Of a DNA stretch of 10,273 nucleotides, positions 1-6,911 are shown piece after piece (position 1 is the stretch's first letter; each line of letters opens with the position of its first letter). Origin of the DNA: JALVIU01 sp964462295 (GTDB lineage: Bacteria > Atribacterota > JALVIU01); assembly GCA_964462295.1 (NCBI GenBank), contig CAYWXH010000059.1:1-10273 (forward strand), in the 5' to 3' direction. Made by a program: the position numbers and the translations under genes. Below the pieces are notes generated by a model. The model was not told the origin of the DNA and searched no databases. It was given only the letters and a program-made list of their open reading frames with translations.

Positions 1-1
1 T

Positions 2-379
2 ACTACCCCGATACCAATCTTTACCCCAACACAGATTCCTACACCAACTTATACACCGATTCCTACCTCAACTTCAACACCCGCGCCTACCTACACCCCT
101 ACCTTCACTCTGACTCCTACTTTAGTACCGAGCCAAACTCCCCTATTTTCTCCTACTCCTACTATTACACCTACCTATACGCCATTACCAACTCCTACAT
201 TTACCTCTACACCAGTACCAACTCCGATTCCTACCTCAACTCCCACATTTACTCCTATGCCAACTTTCACTTCTACACCAACTTATACGCCAACATTTAC
301 ATCTACTCCTACGCTAACCCCAACCTTTACCCCAACTAATACCCCAACCCCTTCACCTACACCTACTCCATTACCACCT
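2..379 (+). repeat. degenerate Thr-Pro codon repeat (extended linker)
   Basis: About 126 codons are dominated by ACN (Thr) and CCN (Pro) with periodic TTT/TTC, TAT and TCT, giving TPTFTPT-like units of irregular length. Exact in-frame copies remain at DNA level: an 18-base string at 56-73 recurs at 224-241, and ACACCAACTTATAC at 41-54 recurs at 275-288. The offsets are 168 and 234 bases, both multiples of three, which fits expansion and contraction by recombination or slippage. The full repeat length is unknown because it starts left of the window. Confidence 0.85.
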
Positions 380-1729
380 ATAGCAAGGGTTATTCTAATA
401 GAGAACGGTGATGGAAAAACAAATAAAACTAAACCGCAAATTTCTATTTTCGCAGAAAATGCTATGTATATGGCATTTTCTGGTAATTCTCTTAATTGGA
501 CAGAATGGATTCCTTATACTACCTCATATAGTAACTTTGACTTAAATAGTTCACCAGGGTGTATCGAAGGAGATGGTGAGAAGAGAATATATGTAAAATT
601 CAAAAATGAATCTAATAAGGAGAGTAATATCATATCAGATACTATAATATTAGATACCACTCCTCCTAACCCTCCAATAATAAATAGCCCAATCACGCCC
701 ACTAGAGTATCCACTCAAACATTAACGGGTACAAAAGATGAAAATGCATCATTGTGGATGGGTGACACTCAGATTCTTCCTATAAATAATGATAGCACAT
801 GGTCATATACTGTTTCTTTTTCAGAAGGAGAAAATACATATGAATTTTATTCCAAAGATGATTTATCTAATGAAAGTAACCATAATATAGTAACAATTAT
901 CTATGATCCTACAATATATGTATCACCAAACGGGTCTGATGAAGAGGGAACTGGCACAGAAACAAAACCATATAAAACCATAGCCCATGCAATAGATCTG
1001 GCAATTGGAAATGATACTATATTTGTAAAAAATGGCGAGTATGAAGAAAATTTGATAATAGGCAAGCCCCTTACTATTCAGGGTGAATCTCAAGGAGGTG
1101 TTATTCTAAAATCTAATTCCTCTCCTCCTCAAGATATGCATTCAGTTTTAAAAATTATATCTTCTAATGTGACCATTAAAAATATAACTATAGATGGACA
1201 CAATACACCAAATGAGATATATGATGGGATAACAGTGAGTAGTAATGGAGACATAGCTACAAATAATGTCCTTCTTACAAACATAGGGATCTCTAACTTT
1301 AGTTTGTCAAGTGCTTCTGGTATAAATTTTTCATCAAATACTTCTGGTATTATAACTAATTCCAAAATAGAACATAATACTAAAGGGATAAGAGTAGGAG
1401 GAGTTCCTGGGGCATCCCTTATTATTTCAGATTGTGATATATTATACAATACAGAAGGAGTATATATAGAGGATGAAGGTGTAGTAAACGCAGGGGATGA
1501 GACCAATAATGCACCAGGAAGAAATAATATTTATGGAAATACATCACACGGGATGGCAAATGATACTATAAATATTATTTCTGCAAAGAACAATTGGTGG
1601 GGAGACCCAGATGGTCCAAAGTATCCTGGTAATTCAAACAATGAAGATTGTGGAGATTGGGCATATTGGCCTCCAGGTAAGAGAAAAATAGATGTCTCAT
1701 CTTATGCCACTTTAGAATTTATAAGATGA
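2..1729 (+). CDS. Thr/Pro-linker, Ig-like and right-handed beta-helix surface protein (5' partial)
   Basis: The frame is open to the first bases of the window, so the N-terminus and any signal peptide lie outside it; the ATG at 257 is internal and has no Shine-Dalgarno. Visible residues 1-126 are almost only Thr, Pro, Ser and hydrophobics in a T-P alternation. Residues 127-222 look like an Ig-like domain ending in LDTTPP, and 223-303 like a second one. From residue 305 (IYVSPNGSDEEGTG, then KPYKTIAHAID) a DUF1565/right-handed beta-helix domain begins, with stacked NITI/GI/NNI turns and the motif NNWWGDPDGP at 530-539, common near the end of such helices. It is probably exported and sits on or outside the cell surface, the T-P stretch acting as an extended linker. 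Helices of this type occur in carbohydrate-active and adhesive proteins, but no catalytic residues can be assigned. No anchor, dockerin or sorting signal is visible at the C-terminus. Confidence 0.85.
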   Translation, partial: TTPIPIFTPTQIPTPTYTPIPTSTSTPAPTYTPTFTLTPTLVPSQTPLFSPTPTITPTYTPLPTPTFTSTPVPTPIPTSTPTFTPMPTFTSTPTYTPTFTSTPTLTPTFTPTNTPTPSPTPTPLPPIARVILIENGDGKTNKTKPQISIFAENAMYMAFSGNSLNWTEWIPYTTSYSNFDLNSSPGCIEGDGEKRIYVKFKNESNKESNIISDTIILDTTPPNPPIINSPITPTRVSTQTLTGTKDENASLWMGDTQILPINNDSTWSYTVSFSEGENTYEFYSKDDLSNESNHNIVTIIYDPTIYVSPNGSDEEGTGTETKPYKTIAHAIDLAIGNDTIFVKNGEYEENLIIGKPLTIQGESQGGVILKSNSSPPQDMHSVLKIISSNVTIKNITIDGHNTPNEIYDGITVSSNGDIATNNVLLTNIGISNFSLSSASGINFSSNTSGIITNSKIEHNTKGIRVGGVPGASLIISDCDILYNTEGVYIEDEGVVNAGDETNNAPGRNNIYGNTSHGMANDTINIISAKNNWWGDPDGPKYPGNSNNEDCGDWAYWPPGKRKIDVSSYATLEFIR

Positions 1730-1756
1730 ATTAAAAATTTATAAAGAAATTAAAAA

Positions 1757-2497
1757 CTAATCGTATTTTTTACTTACTTTTTCAAAATTAAGTATATCCA
1801 TATAATCCCATTCTCTATATGCCATAGCATATATACCTTCTTTTGAGAGCATATTTACAAAATTTTCATCTATACTTAAAGATGCAAGGATAGGAATAGG
1901 CTTTTTATCTTTGTATTCTGGGAAAAATTCCCTAAATCTTTCCATTTTTTTCTTAAATTGTTCTATATGAGGTGGTCTTAGCGTAACCTTTACCTCAATA
2001 AGGAATACTTTATCCTTACACTCAGCAATTACATCAAATTCTTCTCTTTTGTCATTCATCTTCTTTTGTATTCTGATTCCAAGGAAAATAGGGTCACATT
2101 TAAAATATCTATTTATAAGAGGTCTAGTGGCAGGAGAGACTATATCTTCTACAACTGTTCCCATTTTATTAGAAAGTTCTCCCCACTTTTTATTCATATC
2201 TCTTTTGAACTCACGCATCTCCTCCTTGAATTCTCCCATCTCTCTCTCAGATCTCTCTTCAGCTTTGCGCATCTCTTCCTGAAACTTCTCCATTTCCATC
2301 TTAGACCTCTCTTCAGCCTTTCTCATCTCTTCCTGGAACTTTTTCATCTCTCTTTCAGATCTTTCTTCGGCTTTACGCATTTCTATAGACAAAAGACTGA
2401 GGGATGCTTGTGTACTTCTAATAAACTCTTCCAATACTTCTTCTAATCGAGATGTTCTATCTTCTAATATCGTTACCCTTTCTTCAAGTTCGTACAT
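1757..2497 (-). CDS. coiled-coil protein with C-terminal PD-(D/E)XK nuclease-like domain (DUF3782-like)
   Basis: This 246-residue protein has a long charged coiled coil at about residues 1-112, including three tandem 18-residue repeats of the form EMRKAEERSEREMKKFQE (39-92). A compact domain follows, with EFDVIAE (153-159) then FLIEVK (165-170). D155, E168 and K170 match the D...ExK metal-binding signature of PD-(D/E)XK folds. This architecture occurs in a family of uncharacterised prokaryotic proteins (DUF3782 and relatives); substrate and partners are unknown. I chose the ATG at 2497 because GAGGAG lies just upstream. The longer frame would start at a TTG at 2557 that is part of the probable -35 box and would add an unlikely hydrophobic leader. 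It is transcribed alone, after the rsfS terminator, and converges on the beta-helix gene with 27 bases between the stops. It could be a DNA-acting enzyme or a non-catalytic remnant. Confidence 0.75.
   Translation of the reverse strand: MYELEERVTILEDRTSRLEEVLEEFIRSTQASLSLLSIEMRKAEERSEREMKKFQEEMRKAEERSKMEMEKFQEEMRKAEERSEREMGEFKEEMREFKRDMNKKWGELSNKMGTVVEDIVSPATRPLINRYFKCDPIFLGIRIQKKMNDKREEFDVIAECKDKVFLIEVKVTLRPPHIEQFKKKMERFREFFPEYKDKKPIPILASLSIDENFVNMLSKEGIYAMAYREWDYMDILNFEKVSKKYD
2222..2383 (-). repeat. three 54-bp in-frame tandem repeats in the coiled-coil gene
   Basis: Three adjacent 54-base units encode residues 39-56, 57-74 and 75-92, each an 18-residue EMRKAEERS... block. A degenerate fourth unit starts at residue 93 (EMREFKRDMN). 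The protein copies are nearly identical while the DNA copies carry several mostly silent differences, so the duplication is not very recent or the protein sequence is under selection. Eighteen residues is close to five alpha-helical turns, so gain or loss of a unit would change rod length while roughly keeping phase. Confidence 0.85.
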
Positions 2498-2528
2498 AAT
2501 AATCTCCTCACATAAAGCTTCTATTAAG

Positions 2529-2557
2529 AGAATAATATTAAAATAGAAAAAAGTCAA
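2529..2557 (-). promoter_or_regulatory. probable sigma70-type promoter of the coiled-coil gene
   Basis: On the minus strand TTGACT (2557-2552) is followed after 17 bases by TATTCT (2534-2529), 5/6 and 4/6 matches to the -35 and -10 consensus. The SD at about 2510-2502 and the ATG at 2497 follow. It sits just downstream of the rsfS terminator, where a new transcription unit would be expected. Confidence 0.5.
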
Positions 2558-2590
2558 TCTATAGAGATAAACTAGACAATAGAATTAAGA

Positions 2591-2620
2591 CAAAAGCCCT
2601 GGTAAATATTATACCAGGGC
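2591..2620 (-). terminator. Rho-independent terminator of the central operon, containing the rsfS stop codon
   Basis: A perfect 9-bp inverted repeat, GCCCTGGTA / TACCAGGGC (2612-2620 and 2596-2604), encloses a 7-base loop and is followed on the minus strand by TTTTG and further T-rich sequence. The 5' arm is the last three sense codons of rsfS (Ala-Leu-Val), and the TAA stop (2611-2609) is in the loop. Orientation and position fit the end of the six-gene leftward operon. Confidence 0.8.
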
Positions 2621-2992
2621 AAGTTCTTCTCTTGATTTAGAGGAAATATCAACCCTCTTGGCCTCCCACCAGAGACCTTCAAGGTCGTAGAATTCTCGTT
2701 TTTTCGGTGAAAATATATGAACCATAATGTCCTTTGCATCAATTAAGATCCAACCACTACTACTTGTGCCCTCTACATGTGATGGATAAAATCCATGTTC
2801 TTCCTTTAGCTTTTTAAGCACATTATCAGATAATGTATCAAGGTGTACTTTGGATATCCCACTACATATAACAAAATAATCTACAAGGGATGAGAGTTCT
2901 CTCATATCTAATACCAAAATATCTTCAGCCTTTTTATCTTCCATTGCATAGACAATAGTTTTTAATAATTTCTCTGTTTCTCTTGCCAACAA
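2609..2992 (-). CDS. rsfS: ribosome silencing factor RsfS (Iojap/YbeB, DUF143)
   Basis: RsfS binds protein uL14 of the large ribosomal subunit and blocks subunit joining, saving energy when nutrients are short. The 127-residue protein matches the family along its length: an N-terminal helix (KLLKTIVYAMEDKKAEDILVLD), the SSLVDYFVICSGISKVHLDTL block at about 34-54, and the EGTSSSGWILIDAKDIMVHIFSP...YDLEGLWW block. Size is typical. The start is a TTG; two TTG codons are consecutive (2992-2990 and 2989-2987) and the second is better spaced from the GAGG core, so the protein may be one residue shorter. The gene begins 11 bases after the acoB stop, so it is the last member of the SorC-cupin-kinase-E1 operon. 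In many bacteria rsfS sits instead with nadD, obgE or rlmH, so its place here is unusual. Its C-terminal codons form part of the terminator. Confidence 0.93.
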   Translation of the reverse strand: MLARETEKLLKTIVYAMEDKKAEDILVLDMRELSSLVDYFVICSGISKVHLDTLSDNVLKKLKEEHGFYPSHVEGTSSSGWILIDAKDIMVHIFSPKKREFYDLEGLWWEAKRVDISSKSREELALV

Positions 2993-3003
2993 ATCACCTC
3001 TCT
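2993..3003 (-). promoter_or_regulatory. ribosome binding site of rsfS with tandem TTG starts
   Basis: Read on the minus strand, AGAGAGGTGAT lies directly before TTG TTG and directly after the acoB TAA stop. From the GAGG core there are 4 bases to the first TTG and 7 to the second, favouring the second. No in-frame ATG competes nearby, so a TTG start is likely. Translation is probably coupled to acoB. Confidence 0.65.
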
Positions 3004-3978
3004 TTATCTTAAAGTTTTCTTAACACCCTCTATTATGCGAGTTTTATTAGGGATCACTACCTTTTCCAATTTTCTTGCAGCAGGAATAGGTACATCCAAA
3101 GATCCTACACGTACAATAGGTCCATCTAAATATTCTATCATATATTCGGAAACTCTTGCCCCAATTTCTGCACCAACACCCAAAGTATAATGATCCTCTT
3201 CCACTATTACAAGATGAGATGTCTTTTTGATAGATTCAAATATAATTTCAAAATCCATAGGTTTTAATGTGCGTAGGTCTATAATTTCTACATCTATCCC
3301 CTCTTTTTCTAACTCTTTTTCTGCATCTATAACCTCATCTAATATTTTTGAATATGAAATAATTGTCACATCTTTTCCTTCTTTTATTATAACACCTTTG
3401 CCAATAGGTATGGTGTATTCTTCTTCTGGAACAGGGCCTTTCTTATTGTATAGCATTTTATGTTCTATAAAGATAATAGGATTATCATCTCTTATGGCAG
3501 ATTTTAAAAGCCCCTTTGCATCATAAGGTGTAGATGGGGCAATTACCTTAAGGCCAGGGATATGAACAAACCATGATTCAAGACTTTGAGAATGCTGTGC
3601 TGCACCAGATCTTCCTGCACCTCCTTGAGTCCTTAGGACCCAAGGCACCTTTACATTTCCTCCACTCATGTAATGAAACTTTGCCGCCTGGTTTACAATC
3701 TGATCCATTGCTAATGTGGTAAAATCTATATACATAATCTCTATAACAGGCCTCAGACCTATGAGTGCAGCTCCTGTTCCAAGACCTACAATAGCTGCCT
3801 CTGAAATAGGGGTATCTTTTACTCTCTCTTCACCAAATTCTTCATAGAGCCCTTTTGTTACTGCATATGCACCACCATATATGCCTACATCTTCCCCTGC
3901 AATAAATACATTTTCATCCCGTAACATCTCTTCTCTTAAAGCCTCTCTCAAGGCTTCTCTATATGTTATCTCTCTCAT
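3004..3978 (-). CDS. acoB: thiamine-diphosphate-dependent dehydrogenase E1 component, beta subunit (acetoin/pyruvate type)
   Basis: E1 beta pairs with E1 alpha in an alpha2beta2 enzyme that decarboxylates a 2-oxoacid, or cleaves acetoin, on thiamine diphosphate (ThDP) and passes the acyl group to a lipoyl E2. The 324-residue protein has typical length. It carries the pyrimidine-domain segment GEDVGIYGG (28-36) and DTPISE with the cofactor-activating glutamate E60. It also has the QHSQSLESWFVHIPGLKV block with active-site His129, and the C-terminal transketolase-type domain (DVTIISYS, DLRTLKPMD, VIVEEDH). I chose the ATG at 3978, preceded by AAGGGGTG; the longer frame to 4047 would add 23 atypical residues inside acoA. 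The gap to the acoA stop is only 10 bases. Substrate is not settled by sequence: acetoin, pyruvate and branched-chain oxoacid enzymes share these motifs, and no E2 or E3 gene is present. Confidence 0.88.
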   Translation of the reverse strand: MREITYREALREALREEMLRDENVFIAGEDVGIYGGAYAVTKGLYEEFGEERVKDTPISEAAIVGLGTGAALIGLRPVIEIMYIDFTTLAMDQIVNQAAKFHYMSGGNVKVPWVLRTQGGAGRSGAAQHSQSLESWFVHIPGLKVIAPSTPYDAKGLLKSAIRDDNPIIFIEHKMLYNKKGPVPEEEYTIPIGKGVIIKEGKDVTIISYSKILDEVIDAEKELEKEGIDVEIIDLRTLKPMDFEIIFESIKKTSHLVIVEEDHYTLGVGAEIGARVSEYMIEYLDGPIVRVGSLDVPIPAARKLEKVVIPNKTRIIEGVKKTLR

Positions 3979-3988
3979 GTCACACCCC

Positions 3989-4951
3989 TTATGCATAGAC
4001 ATCTTCATATACAGATTCAATCTCTGGCTCAGGACTCTCTTCTGCAAATCTTACAGCATCATTTATTAAATTTTCTATTTCTTTATCTATGTTCTCTATT
4101 TCCTTATCAGTCAATAATCCTTTATCTTTTAACTTTCTTGTATAAGTATTTATTGGATCTCTTCTTTTCCATTCTTCTTCCTCTTCTTTTGTTCTATATC
4201 TTGAAGGATCTGTTCTTGAATGGCCGTAATATCTATAAGTTTGTGCCTCTATAAGTGTAGGTCCTTTTCCCATCCTTGCCCTCTCTAAGGCTTCTGCCAC
4301 CTTTTTTCTTACATCTTCTACATCCATCCCATCTGCAAGAATCCCAGGCATATTGTATGCAGATGCCCTTTTATATATCTCTTTAACAGCATGAGACCTA
4401 TAAAGACTTACAGACATTGCATAAAAGTTGTTCTCACAGATATACACTACAGGAAGTTTCCAAAGCCCTGCGAGGTTTAAGGCCTCGTGAAATGCCCCAG
4501 TATTTACAGCACCATCTCCAAAAAAACACAAGACTGCCTGGTCTGTTTTCCTTATTTTTATACCCGCACCTGCACCTGTAGCAATAGGTATTCCTCCTCC
4601 TACTATACCATTTGCCCCTAAATGCCCCAGCTTTATATCTGTCATATGCATGGAGCCACCTTTTCCCTTACAGTAGCCTGTCTTTTTGCCAAATAATTCT
4701 GCCATCATTTTCTTTACATCTCCACCTCTTGCAATAAGCTCACCATGTCCTCTATGAGTACTGGTAAGATAATCATTTGGGGCCATTACAGAAATGGCCC
4801 CTGTAGGTACTGCCTCCTCGCCTACCGAAAGGTGCAAAAATCCAGTTATTTTTCCTTCTGCATAAAGTTCTCCTGCCTTCTCTTCAAAGGCACGAATAAG
4901 TTTCATAGTGTAGAGAAGTTTCAATCTTTCCTCTCTACTTATCTCCTCCAT
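3989..4951 (-). CDS. acoA: thiamine-diphosphate-dependent dehydrogenase E1 component, alpha subunit (acetoin/pyruvate type)
   Basis: This subunit binds the diphosphate end of ThDP. The motif GDG (145-147) ... NN (174-175) is intact, coordinating the metal through D146 and N175. Also present are THRGHG (65-70), TGYCKGKGGSMH (91-102) with GANGIVGGG after it, and the C-terminal YYGHSRTDPSRYRT loop (241-254). The THRGHG form marks an E1 alpha rather than a split transketolase, and TGYCKGKGGSMH...GANGIVGGG resembles acetoin dehydrogenase AcoA more than pyruvate E1. At 320 residues the length is normal. The gene overlaps the kinase by 17 bases, with a perfect AAGGAGG six bases before its ATG inside the kinase, so translation is probably coupled. 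An E2 partner must be encoded elsewhere if this is a standard complex. The substrate is inferred, not shown. Confidence 0.9.
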   Translation of the reverse strand: MEEISREERLKLLYTMKLIRAFEEKAGELYAEGKITGFLHLSVGEEAVPTGAISVMAPNDYLTSTHRGHGELIARGGDVKKMMAELFGKKTGYCKGKGGSMHMTDIKLGHLGANGIVGGGIPIATGAGAGIKIRKTDQAVLCFFGDGAVNTGAFHEALNLAGLWKLPVVYICENNFYAMSVSLYRSHAVKEIYKRASAYNMPGILADGMDVEDVRKKVAEALERARMGKGPTLIEAQTYRYYGHSRTDPSRYRTKEEEEEWKRRDPINTYTRKLKDKGLLTDKEIENIDKEIENLINDAVRFAEESPEPEIESVYEDVYA

Positions 4952-6500
4952 TTTGTGCCTCCTTATTCAAGTGCCTTACCATCTCATGCATTAGATCTTT
5001 CATCTGTTGATAGGTTCTCATATATTTATCTATGTAAAATTGGTATTTCTCATTATTCTCTTTATTGGGCTCTATAACACTCTTTACATGTACCATATTT
5101 TCTGCAGCCTCGGCTATATCTTTATAGTATCCCGCACCGACTGCCCCTAGTATAGCAGAGCCAAGACTTGCAGCCTCTGGTTCTTCTGTAAGATAAATAG
5201 GAATATTGCTTACATCGGAATGTATCTGCATCCATAATTTACTCTTTGTAGCACCACCACATGCAAATACCTCCTTTGGCTCATAACCTGCCCTCTTGAA
5301 GGTACGGAATATATGTTCTGTACCATATGCTACACCTTCCATTATCGCCCTAAAGAGATGGTATGCAGTATGTGAAAGGGTAAGCCCCCAAAACATTCCT
5401 CTTACCTCTGGATCCACAAGGGGAGTTCTATTTCCCTGGAAGTAATCTATTAGGATAAGACCATCAGATCCCACAGGGAGCTTAGCTGCCTCTTCATTTA
5501 ATATATCATAGACACTTACCCCTCTTTCTTGGGCGATTTTCTCCGCATATCCTGCAAGATTATTTTTAAACCATCTTACAATAGAACCTGTAGATATCTG
5601 ACCACCTTCTACCGTATGATACCCAGGAACCACAGAATCAGGGTATGTACCAAATATACCTGGTGCATGAAATTCTTTTTCTGAAAGGCCAAGATGTAGG
5701 TGAGAAGAACCCGTAATAAATGCAAGCCTTCCAGGTTTTACCACATTTAACCCTATCATTGCAACAAATGCATCTATTCCACCTTCACCTACAGGTGTCC
5801 CTGGTAAAAGTCCCAAATCCTCTGCTGCCTCTTTTGTAAGTTCTCCTACTTTCTCTCCAAGGGGTACAATATCTTTTGGAAATTTTTCTATTGCATCACC
5901 CAATCCTATTTTCTTATAAAATGAGACAGGCCATCCACCTTTTCTATTGTCATAATACCACCTAATAGATACACTACTTATATTGCCTGCAATCCTACCT
6001 GTTAACCTATAAATAAGCCAATCTGTGTATTCAAATACTGTTTTCGCCTTCTCATATACCTCTGGTTCATTTTTCTTTACCCAAAGAAGTTTGCATGGCA
6101 TCCATTCGGCAGATACACTACCCCATCCGTTATATCTTAAGGCATCATCATGGGTACTTGCTATAAACCTTGCCTCATCTGCGGCCCTTACATCCATCCA
6201 AAGGATTGCCCGTCTTAGGGGATTCCCATCTTTATCCAAAAGTACTACTGTACAACTTGTGGCATCAAGGCCTATACCCTTTATCTCTTCTTTCGATACA
6301 CCACTTTTTTTAATTGCCTCTTTTGATGCAGTCTTAAGTGCCTCCCACCATTCCTTTGGGTCTTGTTCTGCCCAACCTGGGCGCGGGAAATAGGTCTTGT
6401 ATTCACAAGATGAAAAATTAAGTTGTCTTCCATTTTTGTCAAATACCCCAACCCTTACACTTTCTGTCCCAGCATCAATACCTAAAAAATACTCACCCAT
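4935..6500 (-). CDS. FGGY-family carbohydrate kinase (pentulose/ribulokinase-like)
   Basis: It should phosphorylate a sugar or polyol with ATP in the cytoplasm. The 521 residues hold both FGGY domains: FGGY_N opens with the phosphate loop FLGIDAGTESVRVGVFD (5-21) and contains GWAEQDP (42-48), DATSCTVVLLD (79-89) and WMDVRAADEA (101-110). The likely catalytic base is D243 in GEGGIDAFVAMIG. FGGY_C shows GNRTPLVDPEVRG (356-368), GLTLSHT and the adenosine-binding CGGATKSKLW (414-423). The GNRTPLVDP and DATSCT blocks resemble ribulokinase and related pentulose kinases more than glycerol kinase or xylulokinase; automatic annotation may still say xylulokinase. AI-2 kinase LsrK is another SorC-linked FGGY kinase and cannot be excluded as a functional analogue. 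AAGGAGG lies 8 bases before the ATG, and the cupin stop is 17 bases upstream. The ligand is unknown. Confidence 0.9.
   Translation of the reverse strand: MGEYFLGIDAGTESVRVGVFDKNGRQLNFSSCEYKTYFPRPGWAEQDPKEWWEALKTASKEAIKKSGVSKEEIKGIGLDATSCTVVLLDKDGNPLRRAILWMDVRAADEARFIASTHDDALRYNGWGSVSAEWMPCKLLWVKKNEPEVYEKAKTVFEYTDWLIYRLTGRIAGNISSVSIRWYYDNRKGGWPVSFYKKIGLGDAIEKFPKDIVPLGEKVGELTKEAAEDLGLLPGTPVGEGGIDAFVAMIGLNVVKPGRLAFITGSSHLHLGLSEKEFHAPGIFGTYPDSVVPGYHTVEGGQISTGSIVRWFKNNLAGYAEKIAQERGVSVYDILNEEAAKLPVGSDGLILIDYFQGNRTPLVDPEVRGMFWGLTLSHTAYHLFRAIMEGVAYGTEHIFRTFKRAGYEPKEVFACGGATKSKLWMQIHSDVSNIPIYLTEEPEAASLGSAILGAVGAGYYKDIAEAAENMVHVKSVIEPNKENNEKYQFYIDKYMRTYQQMKDLMHEMVRHLNKEAQNGGDK
4958..4964 (-). promoter_or_regulatory. 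strong ribosome binding site of acoA inside the kinase gene
   Basis: AAGGAGG on the minus strand, six bases before the acoA ATG at 4951, lies within the last codons of the FGGY kinase, which stops 17 bases into acoA. It fixes the acoA start and suggests reinitiation coupling. Confidence 0.8.
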
Positions 6501-6517
6501 TTTATCGCCCTCCTTAT

Positions 6518-6895
6518 CTATTTTTTATGCGATTTTTCATATTCATCATCTCTTTTGGGAATAATACAGATAAATCCTAAAACCTCCGGACCAGGATTTT
6601 TAAACTGATGAAGCTCCCAGGGTCTTACTAGTGCTGCACCTCCTGGACCCATCTCTACCTCTTTTCCATTTTCAGTAACTGCTATAGCCTTTCCTTTTAC
6701 TATAAAGACACCGTGTTCCCATGAATGTCTGTGAAGTGGAGAATAACCACCAGGTTGAACCTCAAAATACCTAAATTCAAATGTAGGTGCACCTATATCT
6801 TTTGTAACAAGCCATCTAATAGTAATATCTTTTGCACCATCAGTCGTTTTTGCGACATCTTGGGGTTCGATCTCCCCTATACTTGTAATATACAT
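6518..6895 (-). CDS. small single-domain cupin (TM1459-like four-histidine metal site)
   Basis: This 125-residue protein folds as one beta-barrel by family expectation. Motif 1 is GGYSPLHRHSWEHGVFIVKG (49-68) and motif 2 is GGAALVRPWELHQFKN (85-100). H55, H57, H61 and H96 correspond to the four His ligands of the manganese cupin TM1459 of Thermotoga maritima, whose PWEH motif and C-terminal IPK segment are also echoed here. The native role of that family is not established. In this operon it could be a sugar isomerase or epimerase, or an accessory enzyme acting on the kinase substrate or product; that is inference from position only. An AGGAGG lies shortly before the ATG and the regulator stop is 16 bases upstream, so it is the second gene of the operon. 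Confidence 0.88.
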   Translation of the reverse strand: MYITSIGEIEPQDVAKTTDGAKDITIRWLVTKDIGAPTFEFRYFEVQPGGYSPLHRHSWEHGVFIVKGKAIAVTENGKEVEMGPGGAALVRPWELHQFKNPGPEVLGFICIIPKRDDEYEKSHKK

Positions 6896-6911
6896 AAACC
6901 ACCCTCCTTTT

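Noticed and set aside
1129..1506. 125-residue frame opposite the beta-helix gene
   Set aside because: It is antisense to well-recognised beta-helix coding sequence and shows no domain pattern.
257..1729. ATG at 257 as the start of the beta-helix protein
   Set aside because: The same frame is open to the window edge with unbroken Thr-Pro coding, and no ribosome binding site precedes the ATG.
3979..4047. 23-residue N-terminal extension of E1 beta
   Set aside because: It lies inside acoA, is not conserved E1 beta sequence, and the ATG at 3978 has a good SD and gives the family length.
3989..4951. split transketolase subunit instead of E1 alpha
   Set aside because: The THRGHG, TGYCKGKGGSMH and YYGHS motifs are those of E1 alpha, not transketolase.
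6025..6393. 122-residue frame opposite the FGGY kinase
   Set aside because: It is a shadow of a conserved kinase region with no ribosome binding site or family features.
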